Notes under the pieces: generated by a model | The model's database searches: none | The model's input: only the letters and a program-made list of their open reading frames with translations | Told to the model about the DNA's origin: nothing | Assembly (NCBI RefSeq): GCF_009727055.1 | Contig: NC_052349.1 | Location: forward strand, 37,599,993-37,663,992 | DNA: 64,000 bases | Origin: Benincasa hispida | Lineage: Eukaryota > Streptophyta > Magnoliopsida > Cucurbitales > Cucurbitaceae | Direction of reading: 5' to 3' | Part shown: piece by piece, positions 12,361-24,020 of the stretch | How positions within the stretch are numbered: position 1 is the stretch's first letter | How the letters are laid out: each line of letters opens with the position of its first letter | Program-made: the position numbers and the translations under genes

Positions 12361-14037
12361 AATTTATTTTTCTATATTTAAAAACAACCCTTAGAAATAT
12401 TACTCAAAAGTTTCAACTTTCTTTTCTCTTGTATTTATAGTATTATATATTAGGTAAAATAATAATAAATCACATTTAAACTTCTACATTTTCACCCAAA
12501 AACTTAGCTTAAAAAGAATCCAACATAACTAAAATAACTAATAACCTAAAAAAAAACACCCTTGGTAACCACGAAAATGCTAATAATTAACCTTAAAATA
12601 TGAATGGAAAAAAAAAACTTATAAAAACTATTAATTAAATTAATGTATTTAAATTAAAAAAAGTTGAGTTCAATGAACCCAATCAAATATCTCAAAAGGA
12701 AATTTCTTGACATGTGTAAGAGTGTGATATTGGGAAAAAGGTGATAAGGTTTGTTCACAGTATAGAGATGATATTTTTGGAGGCTAACAAATTAATTAAA
12801 ACAGAAAAAAAAATCCAAAAAAAGACAAAAATAAATAAATAAATAAATAAATAAAACATTTTTGGTTTTTATAGTGAAAAGGACATTGCTTTTCACAAAC
12901 CTTTGAAAATTATGTTTGGCATCTTTGGAACATGTCATAAGAGTTATGTGAATTTTTGGTCTATTTTTTATGTCATTAATTTTTTTTTTATTTATTGTAT
13001 TAATTAATAATCACCCCGTGATCCCTTTGCTCTCGTGATACTTCTTTATAGTTTCTTTCCATCTTTGTTTAGTATTGATTTTCCCTTTGATTTATATTCA
13101 TTTTATTCTTCCTTGAATTAAAATTTTGTTCTAATTAATTTCATTTTGGTTTTATTCATTAAAATATTTTGTTTTAGTTTTCTAAAATATCATGTAAATG
13201 TTTGTGTTCATATATAAATGTTTGGAAAGTAACGTGGGGTAGAATAGATATATTCGAATTTCAAATAAAATAATCTTAATTCTTGAGTTAAATGATCGGT
13301 AAAGAAATTAAATATGTACAAATATTGTGGCGTCTGCATTGAGAAAGAATCTAGGTCACGTAATGAGCGAGATTGAATTTTGAGGATATATAGTTATGGT
13401 TAAGAAAAGCTGAAAAGATTGGATTTGTCGTTACATTACTATCTATATACTAATAAAGTGCACATTTCTTTTTAATAGTTCATTTATAGGAATTCTAAAG
13501 TTATACATCGACTAGAGCAATCTTAAGTTGATTCTTAAAAGCATGTGAGTGAGAATAAAATTACATGTCTAAAAGACCTTTTGTTGATCTGTAGGAGATA
13601 GTGTTCACTCTCAAATGACATTCAAGAGACATGTAGGTCTACAACAAAAACATGTTTTAATGATTCTAAAAAACGGTGTTGAGCACATTTCTTGACTCTC
13701 TTTTTTAGTCTTTGAATCAACCATCAAAGAAAGTGTATCGATGGTACATGAAAAAAAAAACTTAATTAAATTTTAACTTCATGATTATACAATAAAATCC
13801 TAATGTTGTATATAAAATAATAAACTTCAAGATCTTTGAATTATATGATTTCTACAATAACATTAGTTAGAATAACGTACATTGATCCATGATAATGGTC
13901 TTCTAAGGGATTGCATTTCTCTCTCTTAACTTTTCTTTAGAACTTAATTAGGGAATTATCTTTTAATTATCTCTTACGTAATTTAAGAATTGTCTTTTGG
14001 CCCCAATAAAATAGTTGGCCTAAAAGATAAAATACTA
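12361..14037. other. AT-rich intergenic sequence
   Basis: No gene is supported. An AAAT-type microsatellite occurs at about 12829-12855. Confidence 0.6.
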
Positions 14038-14345
14038 TATGGGGTGGAGTGGAAGATTGGACCTCTTCGGGCAATGGATCGAGTGAACGAAAGAGACTGG
14101 CTTTCTTATTATCTTATTCACTTCTTGAAAACAGGGCTAGCGCGCCTAACAGGAGATTCAAATTAAAGAACCCGACATTCAATGTAGCAGATTCAATGGC
14201 TTCTTATTGGATCTTAACATGAGTTGGCTTTTTTACACAGTATCTATAGAATGAGCACGGTGAACCATTTGCTTCAAAAAGATAGTTGGTTGAATGAAAC
14301 ATAAACCTTCTTTTTTCTCATCGAAATACGGATGCGCCATATTTA
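14038..14345. other. Possible organellar (mitochondrial) DNA insertion
   Basis: This block has higher GC and none of the A/T runs around it. Phrases such as GGACCTCTTCGGGCAATGG, GGGCTAGCGCGCC and AACGAAAGAGACTGGC look like plant mitochondrial intergenic DNA. No organellar gene could be named, so this is a compositional inference. Confidence 0.35.
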
Positions 14346-15915
14346 TAATGATAATCTTAAATCTTAAAAAAAATCTAACACATCATTGGTTGTTTCATGA
14401 CTTTCAAATACATTTAATAATAAATATTTATTAACATTTATTATATGTCATGACAACATTTTCTATCACATCACAGATAGATTGTAAAAAATGCAGGAGG
14501 ATATCGGGATTATGTTAAATAATTGATTAAAAATTATTGTAAATACTGGAATAATTTGTTGTACAAAGTTTTAAGAGGTTTGAATTAGCAGAGACTAAAT
14601 ATAAAATATAAAATTTAAAGATAAAAATAAAATAAATAAAACTTAATAAGAGACAAAATTGAGGATTTAAACCAAAGGTTTATAATTAATTTTGGTCCTA
14701 TGTTTCAGATCTAAGTTTTTATCTGTCTATTTTAGTTTATAAAACTTGAAAAAGTAACTATTTTAGATTCTTGAGGTAATTTTCCATAACACATATTCAC
14801 AACTTCAAATACACGTGTTGATATGCAAACAAAATACTTATCAAATAGGACTTTTATGATTCTATTTGTCTTATTATCTATTTACTAAAAGAAATTAAAA
14901 TTTAGGTTAAGTTTTGCACAATGTAATTTTAAAGATTTTTTTTAAAAAAAAATTTGACTAAGTATTTAATCTAAGAAGGTAAAAATCAAAGTATAAAATA
15001 GGAAGAAATAAGCCTAAATTAAATTAAATAAATAAATAAATCGTGAGATGACCTTAAAAATAAAATTTAAATTTAAATTTGATATTTAAACACATACACT
15101 TCATAGCTCAACCATCAAAACCAACCTATTAAGGGATGTTTTTTAGAAAAAAAATTAAATGAAAAAAAAAAAAGTAAAGTGATTTTTATTTAGAATAAAG
15201 GAAGTTAATAGTTTTTGAGTTTATCATAGTGAATTTGATCTTCTGACCACTGAATCAATGACACATGTTTCAATTTTATAAAAATATCGATGACTATCAA
15301 GAGATTTTAGTAAAAGAAAATAAATAAATAAATTATTTAAATTAACAAATAAATATTTTATACTTTCTAAATAAGTTCAAATACTTATTACTTATATTAT
15401 ACTCATTTTAGTGACATTTTGTTTCTTCTTTTTATTTCTTCTATGTTTCATTGACTTTTCTTAAGATATAATGAAAGTTTCAATTCATTATTTTGTGTCG
15501 ATATCAAATCTATAGACACATGTGAAAATACAACATATATCAACTAAAATTTAATATACTAGATGAATTAAGATATATAATTAAAAATAATAATGAAGGT
15601 GATATTAAAAGCAACTTTAACAAGTAACAAAAGGGAAAGTAGAATTTAATTTGTGGAAGTACAAAATCGAAACAAGGCCATGAAAAGGAAAAAAGAAAAT
15701 GAAAATGTGTGAGTGATAAGTGGCTTTCACTTTCATAGAAAACTTTAATGCATCCAAAGTAGCAAAGGAAGAGACGTGAGTGAGGAACCATACAAGAGAA
15801 CCGTCTTTGTCATTTCACTACAACCATCCACATACACACACCTCTTAGAGAGAGAGAAATAAAAAGTGAGAGCGATGTAAATTTTAAAGTTAATTCAATA
15901 ATATCGATGCGATTG
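14346..15915. other. AT-rich intergenic sequence
   Basis: No gene is supported. The minus-strand ORF at 15540-15791 has no recognisable motif. A T8A9 palindrome lies at about 14936-14952. Confidence 0.6.
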
Positions 15916-16107
15916 ATATTCTAGGGCAAAATTTTCTTTAGACATCAAAGATCGTGTTATAAAAGGTCTTTAACGTCGGTTGTCTTTAATGTCAGTTTTA
16001 AACCGACATCGATTTTCAACCGACATTGAACATTATCTTCAATGTTGGTTTTTACCTACTTTTTGTCAGTAATTGTCCGAAATTAAATGTCAGTCATTGT
16101 TTTGTCA

Positions 16108-16116
16108 TTAAGAATA

Positions 16117-16152
<36 letters not shown>

Positions 16153-16157
16153 TGTAT
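16108..16157. repeat. TA/TATG microsatellite
   Basis: A short TA run leads into about eight to nine TATG units. The ORF at 16026-16226 is a translation of this repeat and is not a gene. Confidence 0.9.
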
Positions 16158-16229
16158 ATTTGCTTGCGCACGTGCAAATCAATAGTATTTCTCTTTTACT
16201 TATACATGCATAAAATAAAATCTTAATTG

Positions 16230-18790
16230 CTTGTATGTATACAACTTAGCTTTCAATAAACAAAAGTTAAATAATTCACAATAAAGAAAATGATAAATTG
16301 TTTAACTAAGTAACCTATTAGCAAGTTACATTGATATTGATACATAAAGCTCGAAAGTCTAAAGTTCGAGGGAGTTGGTTGTCTACTTTGGAGAGTTTGA
16401 ATTAGTCCAAACTTACAACCAACAACTTTTCACAAGTCATAGATTTTTCAAAGATCAAAACTATAGTTCGACATCTAAAGAAGAAAAAAAGAAAAAATGT
16501 CTCCATTTGAGATCTAAAGAAGAAAAAAACGATAAAGCTTAAATACATAATGTATTAGATCTAGAGTTCTCCAAAGAAAAGTATAAAGAGGTGATACCAA
16601 ATCTTTACTCTTTTGTTGCACCTGCAAAACAAGAAAGCTCAATAATTGAATAAATGGAAGAAAACTCATAAGTAAAATATAGACCCAATTTCTAAGCTCT
16701 AAAAAAATCACAGGTAGATCTTACTTGGATAGGTCTTGTAAAGGTAGAAATTGTATATCTTTCTACCTGGAGAATTAATGGCCATATAGATCAAGATTGA
16801 AACTAAGTCTAGTAGTCAAAAGAGAAATTAATCATTCACTCATGTCCATCAAAGTATGAGACATGATGCATACATTAGTTCCAAAAATTGATAATAATAA
16901 CATTCAAAATTATTTACCTTCTTAAAGTTCCAAAGGAAACTACAAAACCAGAATAATTATTAAATTACAAAACTGATGAAAATATTACGTAGAAAACATG
17001 AATAAAGTAATACACATATCCAACTATTTCAACTAAAAAAAGATTCAATAACTCATAGAAACAACAAAACTAAGAAGCGAAGGTATGAGGATACACATAA
17101 ACACAAACCATTGCAAGAAAATTTCGTGTTAAGTTAGAACATTGATTGATCTAAAAAATAGTTCTAAAAAATTGATGGAGAATTTAAAACCATAAAAAGA
17201 TAGAAGATCTTATATAATAAATTACCTTGCGAGGTAAGTTCTCCTTTCTATTATGACTTGTAGTAATACTTATGGTTAAGATTGAGCAGCTTCTTTCAAG
17301 GTACACTACCTTTAGAAAATCAAGTGCATCATGTTCACTTGTAAATTACATACGAGAAGGCAAAGAATGAGAAGAAAGAATGGAAGAATAGGTAGAGTCA
17401 AAACATAAAAGGAAGGTCAATAGGGCCTTAAAGCTTAAATTTTAAAGTTTAAAGCCTATTTTAAATAGACTAAGAAGCTTTTTATGAGTAAATTAGGATA
17501 TTAAAGAGAAATTAGAGAAAATCAAAATAATATTGCATTACAAACTACAAAGGATCATTATCACGCTTTACCCTTATTATTTACTTGGTCAATTAAACTA
17601 AAGTTGAAGACGCATCGACTCTCAAGAAAAACTGCAGAACCAACAAGAGAGAGCAAAAGATAGAAAGAAAAAGAGAAAGGTAAAGAAAAGAAAGAAGCAA
17701 GTAGCTTTATTTTCCACAAGTATTATAATTATATTTTGAGTAGATTGATTAGGTGTTATTATGAGACATGAACTCCAACTCTCATTTTGATTCCATTGTC
17801 TTGTCTTTAGAAAATTGGAGGTAAATGCCTATATACCTTTTTCTACTTGTTCTTTTCATTTTTGATTCTATTGTCTTGTCTTCACATCCTTACCTTAATT
17901 CAGATATTTGGAGAGTTGGCTTCCTTTAGTTTCAATTTTTGCAGTTCACGTGAAACTAATAATAAATACGATGATGATGATGATGATGATAATTTTTGCA
18001 GATCTTTGAAAAGTAAGTGATGAAATTGGAGAGCTTAGTGTATTGCATTATTGAGGGAATTCAAGATCTTGAAGAAGAGAAGCTCGGTTATCTGGATGTG
18101 AGCTACGAAGAAAATGAAAAATTTTCAGCAGCATAACAACTCTACCATAACAAAACCAAAATTACCTTGAACCTGTTCAAAGAAACACACTCTTAATAAT
18201 ATTCCACAACCACTTCTTCCCAACAAAACTACCAAAATTCCTAAGAAATGAATATTCAACATTTCTCAACAAAACTAAGGATCAAAAGTTAAGGACTTGA
18301 ATATCCAATCTATTTTGTAAAGGAACTAAGAATAAAAAGTTAGAGACTCAAATATTCAACCCAATTTGTAGAGGAACTAAGAATAAAAAGTCAAAAGAAC
18401 TAAAATAACCAACCTAATTTATTGCTCGGTCTAGAGAAGGAGTTTACCTCAATGCCCACTAAAGGCAACATTTCGACTTGGAAAAGATAATGTGTTGGGG
18501 AAGCAGCCATTGATTGTAGCTAAAAAGAAATAAAAAAACAAAACAAGGAATCAATATCAAGTAACCATTGAACATAACAGTTCACTATTGTAATAATTTC
18601 ATAATGGCAAAATCTTGTTTAATAAAATTACAGTAAAACAAAGCTCAACACAACAAGCTCATTCAATGTCTAATGCATAGGCCTTCATCTTCGTCCAATG
18701 TCAAATCAAGCTACCATACACATTCTTCAGTGTATCACGACGCTCTCATGAATAGGCCTTCATATTTTCGTGGAAAACTCAGCACAACAT
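16230..18790. other. Interior of the CACTA-like region, no gene recognised
   Basis: Both strands were scanned. No transposase or other protein domain is visible. A GAT trinucleotide repeat lies at about 17970-17990. Confidence 0.5.
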
Positions 18791-18791
18791 A

Positions 18792-20752
18792 TGTTGGGAT
18801 TAGTATCCTAAATCTCCTGGTAGTCTTGTAGTTTGTAAACATATTGTTATTTAATAAAATAAGTATTAATTTATAAGCATGTACTCAATCCAATAACTAA
18901 GATCCTGGGTTATTTTATGTAACTTAAGCATGTATATGGAGACATACAAGTGGATCATGCCATAAGTAATAACCTAAATGGTCTGTAGTAGATGGATAAA
19001 GGAAGGATACCTTATCCTTGTGACACTATGAATACGACCCGCTTTGTAGATATTACAAGTGTTGTAAAGTGCTACAAATGGTCTGATCCTGACCATTCAT
19101 GTGGAGACATGCGAGCGAGAGTATCTAATACAAAGAGTTTGTATAAGATCGGACCACGAAATGATTAGTCTCTTTATATAACGCAGTTGATAATTGAGAC
19201 TTACATTTCACTAGGATGAACATAGGTGATATGACCTTAATTTTGAGTGAGTTGGGAACTCCTACTCATGAGGGCGGTTCTTTGATTTGTATGGATGAGG
19301 GTGACTAGATTGCCAACTCAAAAAGTCTACCATTTTGGGGATTCGTCTGATTGAGGAGCTGGGAACTCAGGTACACAAGACAGAACTCACTCTTTCCCCG
19401 AAGGTGGGGTAAGTAAATAAATTGCTCATTTAAAGGCTGATTTTGGGTCTTGAACATAGTGGCCACACCCTTTCTTAGGAAGAGAGGATTTAGTCATAGT
19501 GAGACAATGACTTATTGTTCATTAGAGAAATTAGTGGTACTTAAGGAGTTAGATATAACTACAACACAAAACGTAAATTGGCTCAGCTGTACTTTCGAAC
19601 GATTTGTGAAGGGTTATTGCACTGTTGATTGGTTATATGGACATAGAAATATATCTTTAATGCGAAAAGTGCAACTTTCGGTCTTTAGTGGAGTACCTGA
19701 CAGTTAACGAATGGTGGATATCGTGATTAAAGAGTTTAGTTAGTTATTCACGTACCGTTGGAGCTTCAAGCTACAGGTACATAAGGCTCCATTGGTAGCT
19801 CAATAGGTTCAAGTTGAGAATCAGATTTTGCGTTAGTTTGAAGTATTCAAATTAACAAGAGGAAATTTGATTATATATGATATAATTAAATTAATTCAAT
19901 TATATGTGATATAATTGATATGATGTATTTGATACATTATTTGATTGGAGGAATTAATATAAATAGGATTTATATTAAATGCCATAAAATAGAAAAAGAA
20001 CTATAGTTTATATGTTGCATCTGATGTAATATTAAANATTAGTTATTATATTTATTTATAATATATTAATTATGTGATAATTAATTATTAGTTTTTTTAA
20101 TAACCGACTTGAGTGGGAAGTTATTTGCGATTTTTGGTAACTGTGAGATAAAAAAGAAAATAGTTTTCCAGATGAAGATGATGATTCTTTTGAATCGTCC
20201 CCACGAAATCACTATCGAGTAGAAAAGTTTTACTAAACAATAGTATTACACAACCTAAACGATCAAGTATCGAATTTACTATACGATAGTTACTTGTTGC
20301 TGCACAATCGAGTAGCAAGTCTATATGATAGACTTCCTTCTTCCGTCACATACTCGATCGTTCACTTTCTCCATTCCTCTACCCAAAGTCATACAGAGCC
20401 CACAACTCTTGAATTCTCACACCGAGAATACCAAGGTAGCCTTTGTGGTGGTGTTTCAGTTCCATTCGAAGTTCGAGGATCGAGGATTCTACAATTCGTG
20501 TTGTTTGCTATGTTGATCGTTGTGTTCGAGTTCTTGTTTGGACGTGTTGAAGTTTGATCGAGGGAAATACGTGAAGAAAGAGTTCTTCAAAGGTATTATA
20601 CTCGATCCCTTGTATTTCATTAAGAAGCATGTTGTAATTTACTCGTTATGTATAATCTGTTCTTTTTTACTGTAAATGTTTGTATTCTTTCTCAATGGAC
20701 TTTGGAACAATCCGCTTCTGCTCACTAGTTCTCTAGTTTTAGAGTTCCTTCA
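18792..20752 (+). mobile_element. LTR of a retrotransposon, with primer-binding site after it
   Basis: The segment starts TGTTGGGATTAG and ends GAGTTCCTTCA, with plant LTR-style TG...CA ends and a length of 1961 bases. Directly after it (20754-20766) is TGCTATCAAAGTC, close to the initiator-tRNA-Met primer-binding site TGGTATCAGAGC. This makes it the 5' LTR of a plus-strand element. A homologous but diverged LTR lies inverted at 62504-64000; both share blocks such as AGTTAGATATAACTA and CTTAAGGAGTT. The ORFs at 19450-19707 and 20121-20557 lie inside and are not genes. One N lies at 20037. Confidence 0.75.
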
Positions 20753-20969
20753 GTGCTATCAAAGTCAAGTTGTTTTGATATTCCAAATTCCATTGTTGTA
20801 TTGAATTTCTTTTACAGTCTTTGTGGGTTTTAAGTTTTCTACAATGTGTTTAAGAGTTAAATGTGTTTGTAGATGTGTTGATGGATAATTTCGGGATAAT
20901 AGCCTCTGTTTAAAGCTTTCTTTACATTTCAAAGTTAATTTGTTTATATTTGATATAACACATATATCT
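20753..20969 (+). mobile_element. Remnant of the retrotransposon internal region after the primer-binding site
   Basis: Only about 215 bases follow the LTR before the sequence runs into an adapter. No gag or pol coding is present. The internal region is probably missing because of a bad join and need not be a biological deletion. Confidence 0.5.
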
Positions 20970-20988
20970 AGATGTGTATAAGAGACAG
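20970..20988 (+). other. Tn5/Nextera mosaic-end adapter sequence (assembly artefact)
   Basis: AGATGTGTATAAGAGACAG is an exact match to the 19-base transposase mosaic end used in Nextera libraries. It sits where an LTR retrotransposon interior changes abruptly into another LTR tail. It is taken as library sequence left in the assembly. Confidence 0.93.
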
Positions 20989-21492
20989 TATATATATATA
21001 CTAATTTAATTTAAATAAATTAAATGTAAGGAGTTACAACTCCCTCCCCCCATTTTCTCTTATTTAATTGCGTGAGTTGAAAAAGAATGTGGTGGAGATT
21101 CATCTTCTTCCTTAATGCTCTCTGAGAGAATGGTTCTCTAAAAAAAAATCATATAGAAGAGAAAAGTTCTCTGAAAAAATTCTCTTTCCTCCTCTCCATT
21201 TCCCTTCCCTCTTCTGAATCTTTTGTCCCAATAGAATACAGAGGGTTCTCAAGTGGTGGTGTCCATTTGGAGAAGAAGATCTGTTCGTGATTTGTTCGAG
21301 GAATTCTTGAAGAAAGTGTTCTTCAAAGGTAAGGGTTTCAGAAACCCTAAATTTTCCTTTATTAAATCATGCTATGTAAATGCATATTTTGTACTTGTTT
21401 TACTGTAAAACTTATATTCAATAAAAAAAATGGAAATTTGAGTCGATCTTGATTTCGCTCAAGGATCTCTCCTCAATTAGAGTTCCTTCATG
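20989..21492 (+). mobile_element. 3' portion of a second LTR of the same broad family
   Basis: It ends GAGTTCCTTCA exactly like the LTR at 18792-20752 and carries the same block before the end (GAAGAAAGTGTTCTTCAAAGG against GAAGAAAGAGTTCTTCAAAGG). Elsewhere it is closer to the inverted copy at 62504 onward, for example AACTCCCTCCCC and GAGAAAAGTTCTCT. Its 5' part is missing, cut off at the adapter. Confidence 0.6.
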
Positions 21493-21940
21493 TCGGATCT
21501 GGAAAATGGAGCTAAATCACCACGCTAACGACCAGATCGAAAGACCTAAGAGCATATCAGACCCAAGAGTAGATCAAACCCATGTCGACAACTGAACAGA
21601 GAACGACCTACATGTGAACGATGAATAGACACCAGATCGACTTGCAGAGGTTGGATCCATAGCAGAGCTACACGATTGACGATAAATAGAGGTCAGATCT
21701 GCACCTACGATCGACCATCGATGGACCACAACAAACTCTTCACCCACAATCGACGGAGGACGGTGAGGATTTGGAAGGTGAAGTCAAAAATTGAAGGCAA
21801 CAAAGAAGAGTTTGGAGGAGAGAAGTGAGAAAAGAAAGAGAAGAAAATTATTAGAAAAATGAAAGAGAGAGGATATTTTACTAAAAAATAAATGGGGATC
21901 TTCAATATCAGATTAAAACTGACATTAAAGTAGATCTTTA
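21493..21940. other. Sequence between LTR tail and CACTA-like right end
   Basis: This stretch is rich in GATCGA-type motifs (CCAGATCGA, GATCGACC). No protein family is recognised, and the minus-strand ORF at 21705-21905 is low complexity. Confidence 0.4.
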
Positions 21941-22044
21941 ATGTCAGTTTCGTTTTTTTTTTTAAAAAAAAAACAAATCGACATTATACATTCATTTTTA
22001 GTTTTTCCAACCGACATAAAATGTCAAATTTCTTGTAGTAAAAA

Positions 22045-22827
22045 TTTATATTTTAAGCCCGTTAAAGTGAAAGAGAATGATCTATGACATTTACAAAGCT
22101 ATAATTTAGTCCCTCGCAAAAGTAGAGGAAAAAAGAAAGTAAAGAGACTTTGCTTTTTACTCGAAAAAATAAGTTGCTAAAGATTTTGAATATACATTAT
22201 GTGTATTTACGTACAAAGCTATAGTTTATTTAAGAGACAGAAACTATTGTTATATAGTTGTCCATTTGGCAGTGTTAAATATATGAGAGAGAAATTCTAA
22301 AAGTATTTCGAATTTATATCAAGTAGTTATTAAAAGGCACACATATTTTCGAATTCACATCCAATAATTTAAGATGCAATTATGATAACCTCGTCAAATA
22401 ATATTTTATAGAAACTTAATTGGAAGATATCATTTATAAAACTTTTAAAAAATTATTAGTCACTCCATTCATCTACAAAAGTGGTTGATGTGACAATTTC
22501 TAAAATTCAAATATCACTCCCACAAATTTCATCTTTACTTTCAGTCATATATAAAAATAAAACACACCTATCCAAAATAACACACATGCAATAAAAATAA
22601 ATAAGTAATAAATGATTTCTTATGTTGGTAAGTTCTCTTCCATCTTGTGCTGAAATAAAAAGGCTTCTCTTCTATCTAATGATAATATCATTCATAAAGT
22701 ATAATCATTCACTCATTTAAGTACACTCTAGTTTTGTGGTAGGAGGGAAAAAAAGGAAGGAAATCAAGAAAGAAGAGAAATGAGAAGAATAAATGAAGGA
22801 TAGGGAAGAAGTAGTAGTTTGCAACCA
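22045..22827. other. AT-rich intergenic sequence
   Basis: Nothing recognised on either strand. Confidence 0.55.
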
Positions 22828-22832
22828 TGGTA

Positions 22833-23500
22833 TGTTGGATATTCATAGTGAATGAAAGTAAAACTTTTGTGAATATTTGAAACATAGAAAATGAATTTAA
22901 TTGTGTAGATTAAATTTATGGTTAATTAATTAGAATTTTCAAATTAGATGAGGTTTTATGTACAAATTTAACATATATGAAAGTTAAATGTGTAGTTTAT
23001 TCAATTTGAATGAATTATATTTGATTTTTGGTCAAGTAACAACTCAATTTAGTTAAATTTAACAAATGTTTCAATTTTGTATTTATTTGATTTTATTTTA
23101 TATTTTAGAGAGTGACTAAGTTGCTAGCTTATAAATAGCAACTTGTGTTTTTAATTTGTTGCATCTCATTCTAAATTGAAGAGTTCTCTCCTTTTTCTTT
23201 TTTTTTTTTTCCTTTTGATCTTGAGTTTAAGGGTGCAGTTCTACCAAAATTAGTCGTTGTATCTTACTGAGACGATCCTTACAATCTACTTGCAGCTCAT
23301 GCGGAACAACTAATTGTCTTCAAGACAACACTTGTCATAAACATGCCTTGACTACCTATTGACATCTCCATAATATCTTGAGGTTCTTAGTTATTTCAAT
23401 TCATAACCCTTATTATATAATGTGATTTACTTCTGGGTTTGAACAGAGGTGTAATCAATTTGCTAGTGTATTCAGTTATATATATCATTTCCCTCCAGCA
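22833..23500 (+). mobile_element. Solo LTR (668 bp) with near-perfect 5-bp target duplication
   Basis: It begins TGTTGGATATTC and ends CCCTCCAGCA. Flanking 5-mers are TGGTA (22828-22832) and TGGTG (23501-23505), one base apart. Inside are features of an LTR promoter: a TATA-like CTTATAAATAGC about 300 bases from the start, followed by a CT-rich leader. No internal coding region is present on either side, so this is a solo LTR left by recombination. Orientation follows the promoter-like order. Confidence 0.65.
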
Positions 23501-23820
23501 TGGTGGTGATTACTTGGCCGATGGATGTTTGAAGGAGAGAGGGGGAAGAGGAGGTCGGGATGGATGAGAAGGGAATGAAAGGTTTTGATCTTCTAAAGTA
23601 ATACTTGAATGTAGAGTCTAGATTACACTCATCTTCAAGTATCCCTCTTAATTACAAAGTAAAAAAGAGTCCAAAACTATTTTTTTTCAAAAAAAAATTC
23701 CCATGTGACAAACATTGATTGGATAGCTAGATGAGCTGCATAAAGATTAGCACAAACCGAGATGCGCCCAAATATTTTTTATTCTTTTAATTGCCACATC
23801 AGTTTCCATTAACTATTTAA

Positions 23821-23898
23821 CATATTCTCTTAAGAGAGTGACTAAAGACTAGGCATTTTCATATTCTCTTAAGAGAGTGACTAAAGACTAGGCATTTT
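23821..23898. repeat. 39-bp perfect tandem duplication
   Basis: Copies at 23821-23859 and 23860-23898 are identical. Each contains the palindrome TCTCTTAAGAGA. Confidence 0.9.
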
Positions 23899-24020
23899 TT
23901 TTAATGTTAGGAATTTGATTATCACTTTCGAAATCTAATCGACTAAATTGACACATAAATCTCAAATCTTAGGGACTAAAAAGTGTAGTTTATCTTTATC
24001 TAAAGTATTTATAAAGTTCT

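Larger units (their letters stand above)
15920..22040. mobile_element. Degenerate CACTA-like (EnSpm) element carrying nested LTR sequence
   Basis: The right end reads TTTCTTGTAGTA at about 22029-22040, the usual terminal motif of plant CACTA elements with one changed base. Just inside both ends are inverted subterminal motifs: CTTTAACGTCGGTTGTC, TTAATGTCAGTTTTA and AACCGACATT at 15970-16030, and the complementary TTTAATGTCAG and CCAACCGACATAAAATG at 21935-22025. No transposase is readable. The left terminus is eroded (CTAGGGCAAAATTTTCTTTAG near 15921), so that boundary is approximate and no target duplication was confirmed. An LTR retrotransposon family has inserted inside. Confidence 0.45.

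Noticed and set aside
19450..20557. ORFs inside the LTR at 18.8-20.8 kb
   Set aside because: LTRs of this type are non-coding, and the inverted relative at 62.5-64 kb does not conserve these frames visibly.
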